Assembly (NCBI RefSeq): GCF_030687535.1
Contig: NZ_CP117437.1
Location: forward strand, 4,175,501-4,239,500
Length of the DNA stretch: 64,000 bases
Reading direction: 5' to 3'
Origin: Pseudomonas sp. FP2335
Lineage (GTDB): Bacteria > Pseudomonadota > Gammaproteobacteria > Pseudomonadales > Pseudomonadaceae
Shown here: positions 35,301-47,075 of the stretch, in pieces
Layout: each line of letters starts with the position of its first letter
Position numbering within the stretch: the first letter of the stretch is position 1
Program-made: the position numbers and the translations under genes
Notes under the pieces: generated by a model
What the model was told of the DNA's origin: nothing
What the model saw: only the letters and a program-made list of their open reading frames with translations
The model's database searches: none

Positions 35301-38300
35301 GCATTGCTCCAATCCAGGTATTCAATCGGCGTGCTGCCCGGCTTGTGGATCACTTGCAACATGTCTTCGCCGACGTTCCAACAGAACGACGCACGCAAGG
35401 CTTCGTGACGGGCAATCACTGCCTGCCAGGCCTGGGCGAAACGCTCGGGGTCCAGGGCGCTATTGATGCGGTAGCGATCCTGCATGTAGTACAGGCCGGT
35501 GCCCGGCTCCAGCAGGGTATGCAGCAACAGGCCCTCCTGCATCGGCGTCAGCGGGTAGACGTCTTCGATGACGCTGGCCGGTACGGGCAAGGCATCCAGT
35601 TGCACCTGGGTCAGCTGTGCCAGTGGGAAGTCGGACGGCGTGAGGCCGCCGGCATCGTCCTTGAGGCAGTGGGCGATCAGGCTGTGCAGTTCGGCGAGGT
35701 AGGCGTCGGCCAGTTCGTGGATAGTTTGCGGGGCGTGGCGTTCGCGGCTGAAGGTCCAGCGCAACACCAGTTCACCACCGTACACCTGGCTGTCGACGCT
35801 CAGTGCGTTGGGCAGCGGCGCGTCCGGGTCGTGGGCGAGGCCGGCGGATTCGTCCAGCGGGTGGAACAGCGCATCGCTGCCAAAGCTCTGGTCGAACTGG
35901 CCGAGGTAGTTGAAGGTGATCTCGGCGCTCGGCAGTGCCGCCAGGGTCTGCTGGGTCACGTCGTCCGCGAGATAGCGCAACACGCCATAACCCAGGCCTT
36001 TGTGCGGCACGCCGCGCAGTTGCTCCTTGATCGCCTTGATCGAGGCGCCCTGCCCGGCGGCTTCTTCGATGTGCAGCGGGGTCAGGCGCAGCGGGTAGGC
36101 GCTGGTGAACCAGCCGACGCTGCGGGTCAGGTCGATGTCGTCGAACAGGGTTTCGCGGCCGTGGCCTTCCAATTGGATCAGCGCCGAAGCATGCCCGCTC
36201 CAGCGGCACAGCACGCGGGCCAGGGCGGTCAGCAGCAAGTCATTGACCTGGGTGCGGTAGGCGCTTGGCGCCTGTTGCAGCAACTGGCGGGTGCGTTCGG
36301 CATCCAGGCGCACGCTGACGGTCTCGGCATCGCGATGGCGCAGGCTGCCGTGTGGACGGTCCACCGGCAAGCTCACCGCGGGCCCGGCCAACTGTTCTTG
36401 CCACACACCGAGTTCTTCGCGCAGGGATTCGCTGCCGGCATACGCCTGCAAACGTGCCGCCCAATCACGCAACGCGCTGGTCTTGGCCGGCAGGCTGACG
36501 GACTGGCCGTCGCTCAACTGGCGATAGACGTTTTGCAGGTCTTCGAGCAAGACACGCCACGACACGCCGTCCACCACCAGGTGATGGATCGCGATCAGCA
36601 GGCGTTGTTGCCCCTCGGGGCCGTCCACCAGCAAGGCACGCAGCAACGGGCCGTGTTCCAGGTCAAGGCTGCGCTGGGTGTCGGTGAACAGCGCGGTGCA
36701 ATCTCTCATGTCGCGCACTTGCGCCTGCATCAGCACACCGCCTTTAGGCACTGCCAAGTGCTCGGCGTGCCACTGCGCATCGCGCTGGGTGAAGCTCAGA
36801 CGCAGTGCATCGTGGTGCTCCAGCACCGCCAGCAGCGCTTGCTCCAGGCGATGTGGTTCGAGCAACTGCAGCGGCTGGAGCAGCAGCGCCTGGTTCCAGT
36901 GCTGGCGCTGGGCAATCTCGGTATCGAAGAACCAGTGCTGGATCGGCGTAAGGCCCGAGCTGCCGACCAACACGCCCTGCTCCGCGGTGACCTGCTCGGA
37001 GCGGGTGGCGACGGCGGCGAGGGTTTGCACGGTCTGGTGCTGGAACAGGTCCCGCGGGCTGAAATGAATCCCGGCCTGGCGCGCACGGCTGACCACCTGA
37101 ATCGACAGGATCGAGTCGCCACCCAGCTCAAAGAAGTTATCGTCGAGGCCGACCTGCTGCACGTTCAACACTGCGCACCAGATCGCCGCCAAGGTGCTTT
37201 CCAGTTCGTTGCGCGGCGCCACGTACTCTTGACGATTGGCCTGCGGGTCCGGTTGCGGCAAGGCGCGGCGGTCGAGTTTGCCGTTGGCGGTCAGCGGCAT
37301 GCTGTCGAGCACAATCAGGTGCGCGGGCACCATGTAGTCCGGCAGTTGTGCTTTCAGATGGGCCTTGAGTGCTTCGCGCAATGGGGCGTGGTCGGCATCG
37401 CTGACCAGATACGCCACCAGCTGTTTGCCGCTTGGCGCGTCCAGCGCCAGCACCACCGCTTCGCGCACCGCGTCGTGTTCCAGCAGGCGGGTTTCGATCT
37501 CGCCCAGTTCAATGCGAAAGCCACGGATCTTCACCTGATGGTCGATACGTCCCAGGTACTCGACCAAACCGTCGGCGCGCTGACGCACCAGATCGCCAGT
37601 GCGGTACAGACGCCCGCCATTGCCGGCAAACGGATCGGCGATAAAACGCTCCGCCGTCATCCCCGCACGCTGGTGATACCCCTGGGCCAAGCCTGCGCCG
37701 CCGACGTACAGCTCGCCAGTCGCGCCTTGCGGCACCAGGGCCAGGTCGGCGTCGAGAATGTACGCCACGCGCTCGCCGATAATGCTGCCGATCGGCACGC
37801 TGGCGGCGCCCTCTTCCAATTGCTCGGGGGCGAGGCTGGCCAGCGGCATGACCACGGTTTCAGTCGGGCCGTAGGCGTTGAAGAACACCTCGGGCTGGAA
37901 CGCCGCGCGGATCCGCTGCAAGTGTTCGCCGGTCAGCGCCTCGCCGCCGGTGATGCACATGCGCACCGGCAAGGTCTGCTGCTGTGTCGCCAGCCACTGC
38001 GCCAACTGGCTGCCGTAGCTTGGGGTGAAGCCGAGGATACTGATGCGATGGGTGCGGATCAGCGCGCAGATTTCTTGTGCGTCCCACTGCCCTTGCGCCC
38101 GCAACACCACCTGCGCACCACTGAGCAACGGCACCAACAGGCGCTCGGTGGCGGCGTCGAAGTTGATCGAATAGAAGTGCAGCTCGCAGTCATCCGCGCG
38201 CATGCCGAAACGTTCGATCACCGCCTGGCAATGCATGGCGATTTCGCCGTGGGCCACCACCACGCCTTTGGGTTTGCCGGTGGAGCCGGAGGTGTAGATC

Positions 38301-41300
38301 AGGTACGCCTGATGCTGCGCCAGGCTGAGCAACGGCAGCTCGTCCAGCGGGTAGTTGCCAAGCACTGGCAGGTCATCTTCCAGGCACCAGCAGGCCACCG
38401 TTGCCGGCAGTTCACCGAGGGCTTCGAACATCGCTGTGTCACTGAGCAGCAGGCCGATGTCGCTGTCTTCGATCATGTAGTGCAAGCGGTCCAGCGGGTA
38501 TTCCGGGTCCAGCGGCACGTAGGCGCCGCCGGCCTTGAGGATCGCCAACAGGCCGACGACCATTTCCAGGGATCGCGGCAACGCCAGGCCGACCCGCACC
38601 TGCGGGCCGACGCCACGCTCGCGCAGCATCCAGGCCAGGCGGTTGGCGCGTTCGTTGAGTTCGCGGTAGCTGAGGGTCGCACCGGCAAAGGTCAGGGCCG
38701 GCGCCTCACCGCGGGCCAGCGCCTGCTGGCTGAACAACTGATGGATGCACTGGTCGAGACGGTGTTCGCCCGGTTCGCTGCCTAGGCTGTGCTGCAAGGC
38801 GCGCTGCTCATCGCGGCTGAGCAACGGCAGTTCGCTCAGACGCTGCTGCGGGTCGGCGATCAACGCTTCGAGCAGGTTGCGCCAATGTTCGGCCATGCGC
38901 GCAATGCGCGGCTCGTCGAACAAATCGGTGCTGTAGGTCAGGCAGCAACCCAGACGATGGTCAAGATCGGTGACTTCCAGATTGAGGTCAAACTTGGTCG
39001 CCCGTGCATCGTTGGCCAGGTACTCGACGGTCATGCCGGCGAGTTCGCGGCTCTGCTGGAATTCCCAGCGCTGCACGTTGCACATCACCTGGAACAACGG
39101 GTTGTACGCCGCACTGCGCGGCGGTTGCAGGGCTTCTACCAGGTGGTCGAACGGCAGGTCCTGGTGGGATTGGCCTTCGATCACGGTGTGGCGCACCTGC
39201 TCAAACAGCTCGGCGACATTCATCTGCCCGCTGAGTTGGCAACGCAGCACCTGGGTGTTGAGGAACGCGCCGATCAGCCCTTCGCTTTCCGGGCGGATGC
39301 GGTTGGCCACGGGGGCGCCGATGCGCAGGTCGGTCTGGCCGCTGTAGCGGTAGAGCAGCACGGCGAGGGTGGCGGTCATGGTCATGAACAGGGTCAGGCC
39401 GCGTTCGGCATTGAACGTGCGGACGCGGGCAGCCAAGTCGTCGCTCAAGTCGAAGCGGTACAGCTCGCCCTGATGGCTTTGCACCGGCGGACGTGGACGG
39501 TCGCCGGGCAGTTCGAGCAGCGGGTGTTCGCTGCCCAGTTGCGCGGTCCAGTAGTCCAGTTGGCGCTGGCGTTCGCCGGACTCCAGCCACTGGCGCTGCC
39601 ACACGCTGTAGTCGAGGTACTGCACCGGCAACGGCGCCAGCGGCGAGGTACGCTCGTCGATAAACGCCTCGTACAGCGCGCTGAGCTCACGGGCAAAAAT
39701 GTCCATGGCCCAGCCTTCGGTGACGATGTGGTGCAGGGTCAGTACCAGGTAGTGCTCACGCTCGCCGGCCTTGACCACACAGGCGCGCAGCAACGGGCCG
39801 GTTTCCAGGTTGAACGGGGTGTGGGCTTCGTGATCCGCCAGTTGCTGCAAACGTTGCTGGCGTTCGCTCTCGTCCAGCGCCGAGAAGTCCTGCCAGCCCA
39901 TGCGCAGGCCGGTCTGCGCCGAGACTTTTTGATAAGCCACGCCGTCCACACTCGGGAAGGTGGTGCGCAGGGTTTCGTGACGCATGATCAAGGCCTGCAA
40001 CGCCGCCTCGAAACGCCCCACATCCAGCACACCGCGCAAGCGCGCCATGCCGCCGACGTTGTAGGCCGGGCTGTCCGGTTCCATCTGCCAGAGGAACCAC
40101 ATGCGCTGCTGGGAATAGGACAACGGCACGGGTTGGCTGCGGTCGACCTGGGCGATGGCGGTCTGTTGGTTGCGCTGGCCCGAGGCCTGGATCAAGCCGA
40201 CCTGCTCGGCAAACGCGCCCAGCTCGCTGGCTTCGAACAAGGTCCGCAGCGGCAACTCGACGTCACAAGCCTGGCGGGTGCGCGAGATGATCTGCGTGGC
40301 CAGCAACGAGTGCCCGCCGAGGGCGAAGAAATCATCGCGCAGGCCAATGCGTGGCAAGCCGAGCACCTCGCGCCAGATCGCGGCGATCTGCTGTTGCAGC
40401 GGCGTTTGAGGTTCGACGTGTTCGCGGGTTTGCCACACCGGTTCCGGCAGGGCACGGCGCTCGAGTTTGCCGCTGGGGCTCAGGGGCATGGCATCCAGGC
40501 GCATCAACAGCGCAGGCACCATGTACTCCGGCAACTCGGCGGCCAAGGCGCTTTTCACGTCCTCTTCGTCCAATGCGGTGTGGGCGGTGTAGTAGCCGAT
40601 CAACTGCGCGTCACGCACCAGCACCACGGCTTGGGCGATGCCCTCAAGGGCGAGCAGGCGCGCTTCGATTTCTTCCGGTTCCACGCGAAAGCCGCGCAGC
40701 TTGACCTGCTGATCGAGGCGGCCGAGGTAGTCGAGCACACCGTCGACGCTCCAGCGCACACGGTCACCCGTGCGATACAAGCGTGCGCCCGCCTCGCCCA
40801 GCGGGTCGGCGATAAACCGCTCGGCGGTCAAACCGGCACGCCCGAGATAACCGCGCGCCAGGCCGATGCCGCCGATGCACAGCTCGCCCGGCACGCCGAC
40901 CGGCAGCAGGTTCAGGTGCTCGTCGAGCACACGGCAGATCACATTGCCCAACGGCCGACCAATCGGCGAACGCTCGCCGTCTCCGGCGTGGCAATGCCAG
41001 TGGGTCACGTTGATCGCGGTTTCGGTCGGGCCATAACGGTTGTGCAATTGCACCGCCGGCAACTGCGCCAACACACGGTTGCGCAGCTCGGCGGGCAACG
41101 CCTCGCCACCGGAGAACAGGCGACGCAGGCTGGTGCATTCGGCTGCCAGCGGTTCGTCGATAAACAGCTGCAACAACGGCGGCACAAAGTGCAGCGTGGT
41201 CACGCCGTGTTGCTGCACCAACTGCGCGATGCGGTGCGGGTCGCGATGCTCACCGGGGCCGGCCAGCACCAGGCGGCAGCCGCTGATCAGCGGCCAGAAG

Positions 41301-44300
41301 CATTCCCACACCGACACGTCGAAACTGATCGGCGCCTTTTGCATCAGCACGTCGGTTGCGTTCAGTCGGTAAGTCGCCTGCATCCACTGCAAGCGCTCGG
41401 CCAGGGCTGCATGGGTGTTGCCCACGCCCTTGGGCTGGCCGGTGGAGCCGGAGGTGTAGATCACGTAGGCGAGGTTGTCGCCGTGCAGGTGCAGGCCCGG
41501 CGGCTGGGTCGGCCAGCTGTCGAGGTGCAGGCTGTCCATGGCGATCACACTGACGCCGTCCGCCGTGGGCAGTTGTTCCAGCAGCGAGGTTTGGGTCAGC
41601 AGCAGTTCAACCCCGCTGTCGTTGAGCATGTAGGCCAGGCGCTCGGCGGGGTAATCCGGGTCCAGTGGCACGTAGGCGCCGCCGGCCTTGATGATCGCCA
41701 ACAGGCCGATCAGCAGTTGCGGCGAACGCTCGGCGGCGATGGCCACGCACACGTCCGGGCCGACGCCTTTGTCACGCAGGTAGTGGGCCAGGCGGTTGGC
41801 CTGGGTGTGCAGTTGGGCAAAGGTCAAGGTGCCGCCCTGCCACACCAGTGCGGTGTTGTCCGAGGTCTGCGCGTTGAGCAATTCGGGCAGCCACTGTTGG
41901 GCAGGTGCGCACGGCGCGGCGCCCCACGGCTGGAGTTCGGTTTGCAGCAGTTGCAGATCGCCGATGGCTTGATGCGGTTGTTCGCAGATGGCCTGCAGCA
42001 GGTGGGTGAAGTGCTCGGCCAGGCGCTGGATGGTCGCGGTATCGAACAGCTCGTCGGCGTAGTCGAACGACAGGCTCAGGCGCCCGTTGCGGTCTTCTTC
42101 GCTGTGCAGTTGCAGGTCGAACTTGGCTTCGCGGCTGTGCCACGGCAACTCATCGGCAAGCATCCCCGGCAGGCGGCGCAAGGCGCTGAGGTCGCGTTGC
42201 TGGTGGTTGAACATGACCTGGAACAGGCCTTGTTCGCGGGCCTGGGGGAAGGCTTCGAGCAACTGTTCGAAGGGCAGGTCCTGATGGGCCTGGGCGCCCA
42301 ACGTCGTCTGGCGGGTTGCGGCCAACAACTGGTTGAACGGCAGGCGCCCGTCCAGTTCGGCGCGCAACACCAACGTGTTGATGAAGAAGCCGATCAGGCC
42401 CTGGGTTTCCTGGCGCGGGCGGTTGGCACTGGGCACGCCGATACGGATGTCGCGCTGGCCGCTGTAGCGGTAGAGCAACGTCTGGAACGCCGCGAGCAGC
42501 AGCATGAACGGCGTCGACTCATGGGCTTGGGCAGTCTGGCGGATCGCCGCACTGAGGCGGGCATCCAGGCGCACGCTGTGGCGCGAAGCGCTGTGTAGGT
42601 GTTGCGCCGAGCGCGGGTGGTCGGTGGCCAGGCCGAGCGGCGGATGCTCATCGCCGAGCTGGGCTTTCCAGTACGCCAGTTGACGCTGGCCTTCCCCTTC
42701 GGCCAGCCATTGACGCTGCCAACTGCCGTAGTCGGCGTATTGCAGCGCCAGGGGCGGCAGCTCCAGGGTCTGGCCTTGGGCGGCCGCGGCGTACAGGCGT
42801 GAGAATTCATCAATGAGGATGTTCAGCGACCAGCCGTCCGCGATGATGTGGTGCAGCGTCACCAACAACTGGTGATCTTCATCGTCCAGACGCACCAGGG
42901 TGACCCACAGCAGCGGGCCTTGTTCCAGGTCGAACTGGGTGCGCGCTTCGTCCTCGCGCAGCTGCCGGGCACGGGCTTCGCGGTCGGCGGCGGGCAGGTC
43001 ACTGAGGTCGATGATTTGCAGGTCGAACGCCGTGTTTTTATCGACACGCTGGAAGGCTTGGCCGTCGCGCTCGTAGAAGCGCGTGCGCAAGGCTTCGTGG
43101 CGCTGGATCAGGTGTTCGAAGCTGGCGCGCACGGCGTCTTCATCCAGTTCGCCACGCAAACGCAAGGCGCCCGGGATGGTGTAAGCGCTGCTCTGCGGGT
43201 CGAGTTGCCAAGTGATCCACAGGCGGTTTTGCGCCAGGGACTGCGGCAGCTCGTCCTGGCGTGACAGTGCGTGGATGGCGCCTTGGGCGACGCCGCCGTC
43301 CTGCTGCAATTGCGCAACGCTGGCGGCAAAGGTCGAGAGTGTCGGCGCTTCGAACAGCAGGCGCAGGTTCAGCTCCAGGCCGAGGGTTTCGCGCAGCCGG
43401 GCAACCACTTGGGTGGCGGTGATGGAGTTGCCGCCGAGCAGAAAGAAGTGGTCATCGGCGGCGACGCTGGCCAGTTGCAGCTGCTCGCACCAGACCGCGG
43501 CGATCTGGTTTTGCAGGTCGGATTCCAGCGCCGCAGTGCTGACTGAGGCGCCCGCGTCGGGGAACTGCGCGTAGCTGTCGAGGCTGCCATCGGCATGGCG
43601 CAGGCCACACGCGGCACGTTGCACCTTGCCGCTGGAGGTCTTGGGCAAGGCGCCGGGGTTGAGCAACACCACCACGCTTGGCGCTTCTTGATAGGCCTCG
43701 GCGACGGCTTGGCGGATCGCCTTGATCAGCGCTGCGGGCGGCAGGATCTTCTGCACACTGCGGCTGATCTCGGCAGCGATACCAATGCCTTCCAGGCCAC
43801 CGTCATTCACCGCGAACGCCGCAACCCGACCCTTGCGCACCACTTCCACCTCGCGTTCGATGGTTTGTTCGATGTCCTGGGGGTACAGGTTGTGGCCACG
43901 CACGATCAGCAGGTCTTTGAGGCGCCCGGTGATGTACACCTCGCCAAAGCGGATAAAGCCCAGGTCGCCGGTGCGCAGCCAGGTACGGCCGTTGTGTTGG
44001 ACGAAGGTCTTGGCGCTGGCTTCGGGGTTGCGCCAGTAACCGTGGGCGATGCTCGGGCCGGTGGCCCAGAGTTCGCCGACGCTGTTGTCCGGCAGTTCGG
44101 CGAGGGTGTGCGGGTCGGCGATCAGCACCGCGTGCTCCGGCTGGCTGGTGCCGCAGCTCATGATCGCCCTGCCCTGCCCCGGCTCGGCGCGGTTGGCGGC
44201 CAGCGCTTGCTCGTCGACGTGCAGCGCGGGGATGCCACGGCCACGGGTGCCGCCGGCGACAAACAAGGTCGCTTCGGCCAGGCCGTAGGAGGCGAAGAAA

Positions 44301-45253
44301 TTGTCCGCGCTGAAACCGCACACCGCGAACTTCTCGGCGAAGCGTTCCAGGGTGTCGAGGCGGATCGGCTCGGAGCCGGAATAGGCCACGCGCCACTTGC
44401 TCAAGTCCAGGCGTTCCAAGGCCGACTCGCTGACCCGTTCGCTGCACAGGCGATAAGCGAAATCCGGGCCGCCGCTGATGGTGCCGCCGTATTCGCTGAT
44501 CGCTTCAAGCCAACGCAACGGCCGCCCCAGGAAGTACGCCGGCGACATCAGCACGCACGGCACGCCGCTGAAAATCGGTTGCAGCAGGCCGCCGATCAGG
44601 CCCATGTCGTGGTACAGCGGCAGCCAGCTGACGATCACGTCGTCGGGGTTGAGGTCGATGCCAAAACCACGGCGGATCAGCACCTCGTTGGCGACCAGGT
44701 TGCCGTGGCTGACTTGCACGCCCTTGGGCAATGCGGTGGAGCCGGAGGTGTATTGCAGGAAGGCGATGTCGTCAGATTGCAGGTCGACGGCGCTCCAGCG
44801 GTCGGCGAGCGTTGCCTCCAGGGTGTCGACGCTCAACACCGGCGGCGCATTTTCGATCTGAGCCAGGCCGTCGCCGAGGCTGGCGATGGTCAGCAGCAGG
44901 CGCGGTTCGGCATCGCTGATGATCGACAGCAGGCGCTCCTGATGATGGCGACGGGTCGACTCCGGCGGGTAGGCCGGCACCGCGATCACCCCGGCGTACA
45001 GGCAGGCAAAAAATGCCGCGACGTAGTCCGGGCCGCTGGGGAACAACAGCACCGCGCGGTCGCCCGGTTCGGCATTGGCCTGCAAGGCGGCGGCAATGGT
45101 ACGTGCGCGCCTGTCGAGGTCGCGGTAACTGAGCACGACGCTGTGCTCGGCGGACTCGGCGAGGAAGCGCAGGGCAACCTGGTCCGGGGTCTGCGCGGCG
45201 CGGCGTTGAAGGGACTGGACCAAAGTGCGGGGGAGTTCGAAGGCGTCCATCAT
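32348..45253 (-). CDS. pvdL: Pyoverdine chromophore peptide synthetase PvdL
   Basis: PvdL starts pyoverdine assembly with an acyl chain, L-Glu, D-Tyr and L-diaminobutyrate; the last two later form the chromophore. In the 4301 residues I read the fatty-acyl-AMP ligase ([12 protein letters not shown] near 171), then carrier 1 (GGNSITATQ near 608). Module 2: C (HHIIADG, 803), A (1271), carrier (1648). Module 3: C (HHIVTEG, 1841), A (2323), carrier (2711), epimerase (HHLVVDG, 2891). Module 4: C (HHILIDA, 3368), A (3844), carrier (GGHSLLATQ, about 4240). No thioesterase follows, so the chain passes to another synthetase outside the window. Amino-acid specificities are from the known family architecture, not decoded here. 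Two tandem ATGs start the gene, with AGGAA ahead. It is 51 bases from pvdG. Confidence 0.97.
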   Translation of the reverse strand: MMDAFELPRTLVQSLQRRAAQTPDQVALRFLAESAEHSVVLSYRDLDRRARTIAAALQANAEPGDRAVLLFPSGPDYVAAFFACLYAGVIAVPAYPPESTRRHHQERLLSIISDAEPRLLLTIASLGDGLAQIENAPPVLSVDTLEATLADRWSAVDLQSDDIAFLQYTSGSTALPKGVQVSHGNLVANEVLIRRGFGIDLNPDDVIVSWLPLYHDMGLIGGLLQPIFSGVPCVLMSPAYFLGRPLRWLEAISEYGGTISGGPDFAYRLCSERVSESALERLDLSKWRVAYSGSEPIRLDTLERFAEKFAVCGFSADNFFASYGLAEATLFVAGGTRGRGIPALHVDEQALAANRAEPGQGRAIMSCGTSQPEHAVLIADPHTLAELPDNSVGELWATGPSIAHGYWRNPEASAKTFVQHNGRTWLRTGDLGFIRFGEVYITGRLKDLLIVRGHNLYPQDIEQTIEREVEVVRKGRVAAFAVNDGGLEGIGIAAEISRSVQKILPPAALIKAIRQAVAEAYQEAPSVVVLLNPGALPKTSSGKVQRAACGLRHADGSLDSYAQFPDAGASVSTAALESDLQNQIAAVWCEQLQLASVAADDHFFLLGGNSITATQVVARLRETLGLELNLRLLFEAPTLSTFAASVAQLQQDGGVAQGAIHALSRQDELPQSLAQNRLWITWQLDPQSSAYTIPGALRLRGELDEDAVRASFEHLIQRHEALRTRFYERDGQAFQRVDKNTAFDLQIIDLSDLPAADREARARQLREDEARTQFDLEQGPLLWVTLVRLDDEDHQLLVTLHHIIADGWSLNILIDEFSRLYAAAAQGQTLELPPLALQYADYGSWQRQWLAEGEGQRQLAYWKAQLGDEHPPLGLATDHPRSAQHLHSASRHSVRLDARLSAAIRQTAQAHESTPFMLLLAAFQTLLYRYSGQRDIRIGVPSANRPRQETQGLIGFFINTLVLRAELDGRLPFNQLLAATRQTTLGAQAHQDLPFEQLLEAFPQAREQGLFQVMFNHQQRDLSALRRLPGMLADELPWHSREAKFDLQLHSEEDRNGRLSLSFDYADELFDTATIQRLAEHFTHLLQAICEQPHQAIGDLQLLQTELQPWGAAPCAPAQQWLPELLNAQTSDNTALVWQGGTLTFAQLHTQANRLAHYLRDKGVGPDVCVAIAAERSPQLLIGLLAIIKAGGAYVPLDPDYPAERLAYMLNDSGVELLLTQTSLLEQLPTADGVSVIAMDSLHLDSWPTQPPGLHLHGDNLAYVIYTSGSTGQPKGVGNTHAALAERLQWMQATYRLNATDVLMQKAPISFDVSVWECFWPLISGCRLVLAGPGEHRDPHRIAQLVQQHGVTTLHFVPPLLQLFIDEPLAAECTSLRRLFSGGEALPAELRNRVLAQLPAVQLHNRYGPTETAINVTHWHCHAGDGERSPIGRPLGNVICRVLDEHLNLLPVGVPGELCIGGIGLARGYLGRAGLTAERFIADPLGEAGARLYRTGDRVRWSVDGVLDYLGRLDQQVKLRGFRVEPEEIEARLLALEGIAQAVVLVRDAQLIGYYTAHTALDEEDVKSALAAELPEYMVPALLMRLDAMPLSPSGKLERRALPEPVWQTREHVEPQTPLQQQIAAIWREVLGLPRIGLRDDFFALGGHSLLATQIISRTRQACDVELPLRTLFEASELGAFAEQVGLIQASGQRNQQTAIAQVDRSQPVPLSYSQQRMWFLWQMEPDSPAYNVGGMARLRGVLDVGRFEAALQALIMRHETLRTTFPSVDGVAYQKVSAQTGLRMGWQDFSALDESERQQRLQQLADHEAHTPFNLETGPLLRACVVKAGEREHYLVLTLHHIVTEGWAMDIFARELSALYEAFIDERTSPLAPLPVQYLDYSVWQRQWLESGERQRQLDYWTAQLGSEHPLLELPGDRPRPPVQSHQGELYRFDLSDDLAARVRTFNAERGLTLFMTMTATLAVLLYRYSGQTDLRIGAPVANRIRPESEGLIGAFLNTQVLRCQLSGQMNVAELFEQVRHTVIEGQSHQDLPFDHLVEALQPPRSAAYNPLFQVMCNVQRWEFQQSRELAGMTVEYLANDARATKFDLNLEVTDLDHRLGCCLTYSTDLFDEPRIARMAEHWRNLLEALIADPQQRLSELPLLSRDEQRALQHSLGSEPGEHRLDQCIHQLFSQQALARGEAPALTFAGATLSYRELNERANRLAWMLRERGVGPQVRVGLALPRSLEMVVGLLAILKAGGAYVPLDPEYPLDRLHYMIEDSDIGLLLSDTAMFEALGELPATVACWCLEDDLPVLGNYPLDELPLLSLAQHQAYLIYTSGSTGKPKGVVVAHGEIAMHCQAVIERFGMRADDCELHFYSINFDAATERLLVPLLSGAQVVLRAQGQWDAQEICALIRTHRISILGFTPSYGSQLAQWLATQQQTLPVRMCITGGEALTGEHLQRIRAAFQPEVFFNAYGPTETVVMPLASLAPEQLEEGAASVPIGSIIGERVAYILDADLALVPQGATGELYVGGAGLAQGYHQRAGMTAERFIADPFAGNGGRLYRTGDLVRQRADGLVEYLGRIDHQVKIRGFRIELGEIETRLLEHDAVREAVVLALDAPSGKQLVAYLVSDADHAPLREALKAHLKAQLPDYMVPAHLIVLDSMPLTANGKLDRRALPQPDPQANRQEYVAPRNELESTLAAIWCAVLNVQQVGLDDNFFELGGDSILSIQVVSRARQAGIHFSPRDLFQHQTVQTLAAVATRSEQVTAEQGVLVGSSGLTPIQHWFFDTEIAQRQHWNQALLLQPLQLLEPHRLEQALLAVLEHHDALRLSFTQRDAQWHAEHLAVPKGGVLMQAQVRDMRDCTALFTDTQRSLDLEHGPLLRALLVDGPEGQQRLLIAIHHLVVDGVSWRVLLEDLQNVYRQLSDGQSVSLPAKTSALRDWAARLQAYAGSESLREELGVWQEQLAGPAVSLPVDRPHGSLRHRDAETVSVRLDAERTRQLLQQAPSAYRTQVNDLLLTALARVLCRWSGHASALIQLEGHGRETLFDDIDLTRSVGWFTSAYPLRLTPLHIEEAAGQGASIKAIKEQLRGVPHKGLGYGVLRYLADDVTQQTLAALPSAEITFNYLGQFDQSFGSDALFHPLDESAGLAHDPDAPLPNALSVDSQVYGGELVLRWTFSRERHAPQTIHELADAYLAELHSLIAHCLKDDAGGLTPSDFPLAQLTQVQLDALPVPASVIEDVYPLTPMQEGLLLHTLLEPGTGLYYMQDRYRINSALDPERFAQAWQAVIARHEALRASFCWNVGEDMLQVIHKPGSTPIEYLDWSNAPQEEQEPRLQALLKAEREAGFDLLNQAPFHLRLIRVGAERYWFMMSNHHILIDAWCRSLLMNDFFDIYMALGEGREAQLAAPPRYRDYIAWLQRQNLDEARQWWQQNLQGFERTTPIPSDRPFMRDHAGHGGMVVGDCYTRLDARDGAQLRELAQAHQLTVNTFAQAAWALVLRRLSGERDVLFGVTVAGRPVEMPQMQRTVGLFINSIALRVKLPEDGQPCSVRQWLSGLLDSNMQLREYEYLPLVTIQEHSELPKGQPLFDSLFVFENAPVEVSVLDRAQSLNATSDSGRTHTNFPLTAVCYPGDDLGLHLSYDQRYFDETTVQGMLGEFKRLLLALVQGFHGDMADLPLIGEQEREFLLEGCNQSDHDYPLQSSYVELFEAQVAAHPQRVAASCLDQHWSYDELNRRSNGLGHALIEAGVGLDQPVALLGERNLDLLGMIIGSFKAGAGYLPLDPGLPSQRLRSIIELSRTPLLVCSEACREQAIELLEGFDCQLLVWQEVPARGANPGVYSGPDNLAYVIYTSGSTGLPKGVMVEQRGMLNNQLSKVPYLNLSDADVIAQTASQSFDISVWQFLAAPLFGARVDIVPNALAHDPQGLLEHVQVQGITVLESVPSLIQGMLAQDRIHLDGLRWMLPTGEAMPPELAHQWLQRYPEIGLVNAYGPAECSDDVAFFRVDLASTRGTYLPIGTPTDNNRLYLLDGALELVPQGAVGELCVAGTGVGRGYVSDPLRTAPVFVPNPFGAPGERLYRTGDLARRRSDGVLEYVGRIDHQVKIRGYRIELGEIEARLHEQPEVRDGAVGVQDGVNGKHLVGYLVAANETLNPSERLDRIKQRLRAELPEYMVPLHWLWLERLPLNANGKLDRKALPLLEIGQLQSQDYLAPRNPLETTLAAIWAEVLKVERVGVQDNFFELGGHSLLATQIASRVQKSLQRDVPLRAMFECSTVAELAEYIDGLAANEVSAEKVDRLSDLMAQLEGI

Positions 45254-45304
45254 GGGGTTCCTGCCTGGAATCGGCTTACGGGAAATTCGGGAAGTCGGGT
45301 GCGT

Positions 45305-46057
45305 TCAGCCAGCGATCAATTGCCGCGCCGCGCCATTGCGCCAGCGGGCCAGGTGTTCGTCGGCGTAACGGCGGATGCAACGCAGCACGGCGCTTTCGTG
45401 CTGCACGAGGAAGAAGTGGTGGCCGTCGAACATGTCCAGGGAGAAGCCGCTGGCGGCGTCGTCCTGCCAGTCGAGCAGTTGATCGGCGCGCACGCTGTCT
45501 TGCTTGCCGCCGAACACGTGGATCGGCATGCGCAGCGGCGCGCGTCGGCCGTAGCTGAAACTGCCGCAGAGCAGAAAATCCGCCCGCAGGATCGGTAGCA
45601 TCAACGCCATCAATTCGGGGTTGGCCAAGGCTTCTTCGGCGGTGCCTTGCAGTTCGCGCAGGCGGGCGATCAGTTGCTCATCGGTCTTCTCGATGGCGTA
45701 CTCGCTGACGTCACGCCGCGCCGGGCCGGCGGTGCCGGAGGCGAACAGCGCAAGGGGCGCTGGCAGGTTGCGGGCGCTGAGCGCGTGGGCCAGTTCGAAT
45801 GCCAGCAGGCCGCCGAGGCTGTGGCCGAACAAGGCGTAGGGACCGTTCAGGTCGCGCCCGATTTCCTCGGCGAGCTGCGCGGCCAGGGCCTGGATGTCGC
45901 GCTGCAACGGCTCGTCCATGCGCATGCCGCGCCCGGGCAATTCCAGCGGACAGACCTGCAACCAGTCCGGCAAAGACCGCCGCCAGCGGGCGTAGACCAT
46001 GGCGCTGGCGCCCGAATAGGGCAGGCAAAACAGGCGCAGGCGCGTCGGCGTACTCAT
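45305..46057 (-). CDS. pvdG: Type II thioesterase PvdG
   Basis: This is a stand-alone thioesterase that clears misloaded carrier domains of the pyoverdine synthetases. It has the alpha/beta-hydrolase fold over 250 residues. [13 protein letters not shown] is near the N-terminus, and the nucleophile elbow FGHSLGG lies near residue 91 with the catalytic Ser. Conserved Asp and His are in GGKQDSV and [10 protein letters not shown] near residues 188 and 215. The open frame begins at 46075, but [16 protein letters not shown] at 46057 is the expected start, with GGAG about 10 bases ahead. pvdL follows, and a PvdS-type box lies about 110 bases upstream in the gap to divergent pvdS. Confidence 0.93.
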   Translation of the reverse strand: MSTPTRLRLFCLPYSGASAMVYARWRRSLPDWLQVCPLELPGRGMRMDEPLQRDIQALAAQLAEEIGRDLNGPYALFGHSLGGLLAFELAHALSARNLPAPLALFASGTAGPARRDVSEYAIEKTDEQLIARLRELQGTAEEALANPELMALMLPILRADFLLCGSFSYGRRAPLRMPIHVFGGKQDSVRADQLLDWQDDAASGFSLDMFDGHHFFLVQHESAVLRCIRRYADEHLARWRNGAARQLIAG

Positions 46058-46168
46058 CTGGCGAGCACTCCACACTGAAACACGCTGTGTGCACGATAAA
46101 AACCCATTTCGCCCTCCTGCGGGTGCTGATCCTTGGCCGTTTTACGAACGGACCTGTCACCCATGAGA

Positions 46169-46192
46169 ACGGACGGAGCCGGCAAATAATTA
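46169..46192 (-). promoter_or_regulatory. PvdS (iron-starvation) promoter box upstream of pvdG-pvdL
   Basis: On the minus strand TAATT-N16-CGT (preceded by C) lies in the pvdG/pvdS gap. It is identical in form to the mbtH box and one base from the consensus TAAAT-N16-CGT. Confidence 0.6.
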
Positions 46193-46260
46193 GTCGCAGG
46201 CTTTGCGCCAGACGGGGTTCACATCGAACCAGAAAGCATAAGATTAGTTCGCCTTCTCAT

Positions 46261-46287
46261 TTGACAATCATTATCATTCAGCATAAT
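46261..46287 (+). promoter_or_regulatory. pvdS promoter overlapped by a Fur box
   Basis: TTGACA (46261-46266) and CATAAT (46282-46287) resemble sigma-70 elements with a short 15-base spacer. The spacer is occupied by GACAATCATTATCATTC, which fits tandem Fur hexamers of the GATAAT/ATTATC type. Iron-loaded Fur would therefore shut pvdS off. The start codon is 73 bases downstream. Confidence 0.8.
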
Positions 46288-46359
46288 TTGTTGCCCGATG
46301 TGTAGGAGGCCTCAGCAAGGACGCCCTCCCCTAACCTCTTTGCGACAAGGTGATTTTCC

Positions 46360-46911
46360 ATGACGGAACAAGTATCCACAGGCAGGTGCGACTCACCCCT
46401 TCTACAGGCATTTGTCGACAATCGACTGATCCTGGTGAAGATCGCGGCACGCATTACCGGGTGCCGTTCCCGTGCCGAAGACGTAGTGCAGGACGCCTAC
46501 TTCCGACTGCAATCGGCGCCGACGATCACGTCATCGTTCAAGGCCCAATTGAGTTACCTGTTTCAGATCGTGCGTAACCTGGCGATCGATCACTATCGCA
46601 AGCAGGCCCTGGAGCTCAAGTACTCCGGGACAGAAGAGGAAGGCTTGAATGTGGTTATTCACGGCGCTTCACCGGAGACGTCCCACATCAACTTCAACAC
46701 CCTGGAAAACATCGCCGACGCGTTGACGGAGTTGCCCCAGCGCACCCGCTACGCATTCGAGATGTACCGCTTGCACGGCGTGCCGCAAAAAGACATCGCC
46801 AAGGAACTCGGCGTGTCGCCGACGTTGGTGAACTTCATGATCCGTGATGCGCTGGTGCACTGCCGCAAGGTGTCGGGCAGCCATAGCGATACGTTTGCAC
46901 GGCGGGTCTGA
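46360..46911 (+). CDS. pvdS: Extracytoplasmic-function sigma factor PvdS (iron starvation)
   Basis: PvdS directs RNA polymerase to pyoverdine promoters bearing TAAAT-N16-CGT boxes. The 183-residue protein shows sigma region 2 (AEDVVQDAYFRLQ near residue 40, then QLSYLFQIVRNLAIDHYRKQ) and region 4 (LTELPQRTRYAFEMYRLHG and KDIAKELGVSPTLVNFMI near residue 150). The ATG at 46360 has CAAGGTG about 8 bases ahead. A Fur box covers its promoter. It is divergent from pvdG-pvdL, the standard arrangement in fluorescent pseudomonads. Antisigma regulation by FpvR would be encoded outside the window. Confidence 0.96.
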   Translation: MTEQVSTGRCDSPLLQAFVDNRLILVKIAARITGCRSRAEDVVQDAYFRLQSAPTITSSFKAQLSYLFQIVRNLAIDHYRKQALELKYSGTEEEGLNVVIHGASPETSHINFNTLENIADALTELPQRTRYAFEMYRLHGVPQKDIAKELGVSPTLVNFMIRDALVHCRKVSGSHSDTFARRV

Positions 46912-46942
46912 ACACAGCACAAAACTGACTGTGTGGGCTTTT
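46912..46942 (+). terminator. Weak terminator-like hairpin after pvdS
   Basis: ACACAG (46912-46917) pairs with CTGTGT (46929-46934), followed by GGGCTTTT. The stem is short and the T-run is only four, so confidence is low. Confidence 0.35.
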
Positions 46943-47000
46943 GTGGGAGTTGCTGGGGAGTGAGTGCTCGGCTGCAGATCCCCACGCATTGCTAGTTCTC

Positions 47001-47053
47001 TGTGGGAGCAGTGTTGGCTGAACCACCGCTTTCGCGGGCAAGCCCGCTCCCAC
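47001..47053. repeat. Degenerate REP-like doublet
   Basis: TGTGGGAGCA at 47001 and AAGCCCGCTCCCAC near 47040-47053 are the outer ends of the GTGGGAGCGGGCTTG family. The spacer differs (CAGTGTTGGCTGAACC). It separates pvdS from the convergent binding-protein gene. Confidence 0.75.
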
Positions 47054-47075
47054 AGGTTGGTCCGCGTTGTGCCGG

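Noticed and set aside
35270..42598. Long plus-strand frames (1171 and 1269 codons) opposite pvdL
   Set aside because: They are antisense shadows of a high-GC NRPS gene. Their products are rich in Gln, His, Arg and Val with no domains and no ribosome sites, while the minus frame carries full NRPS motifs.
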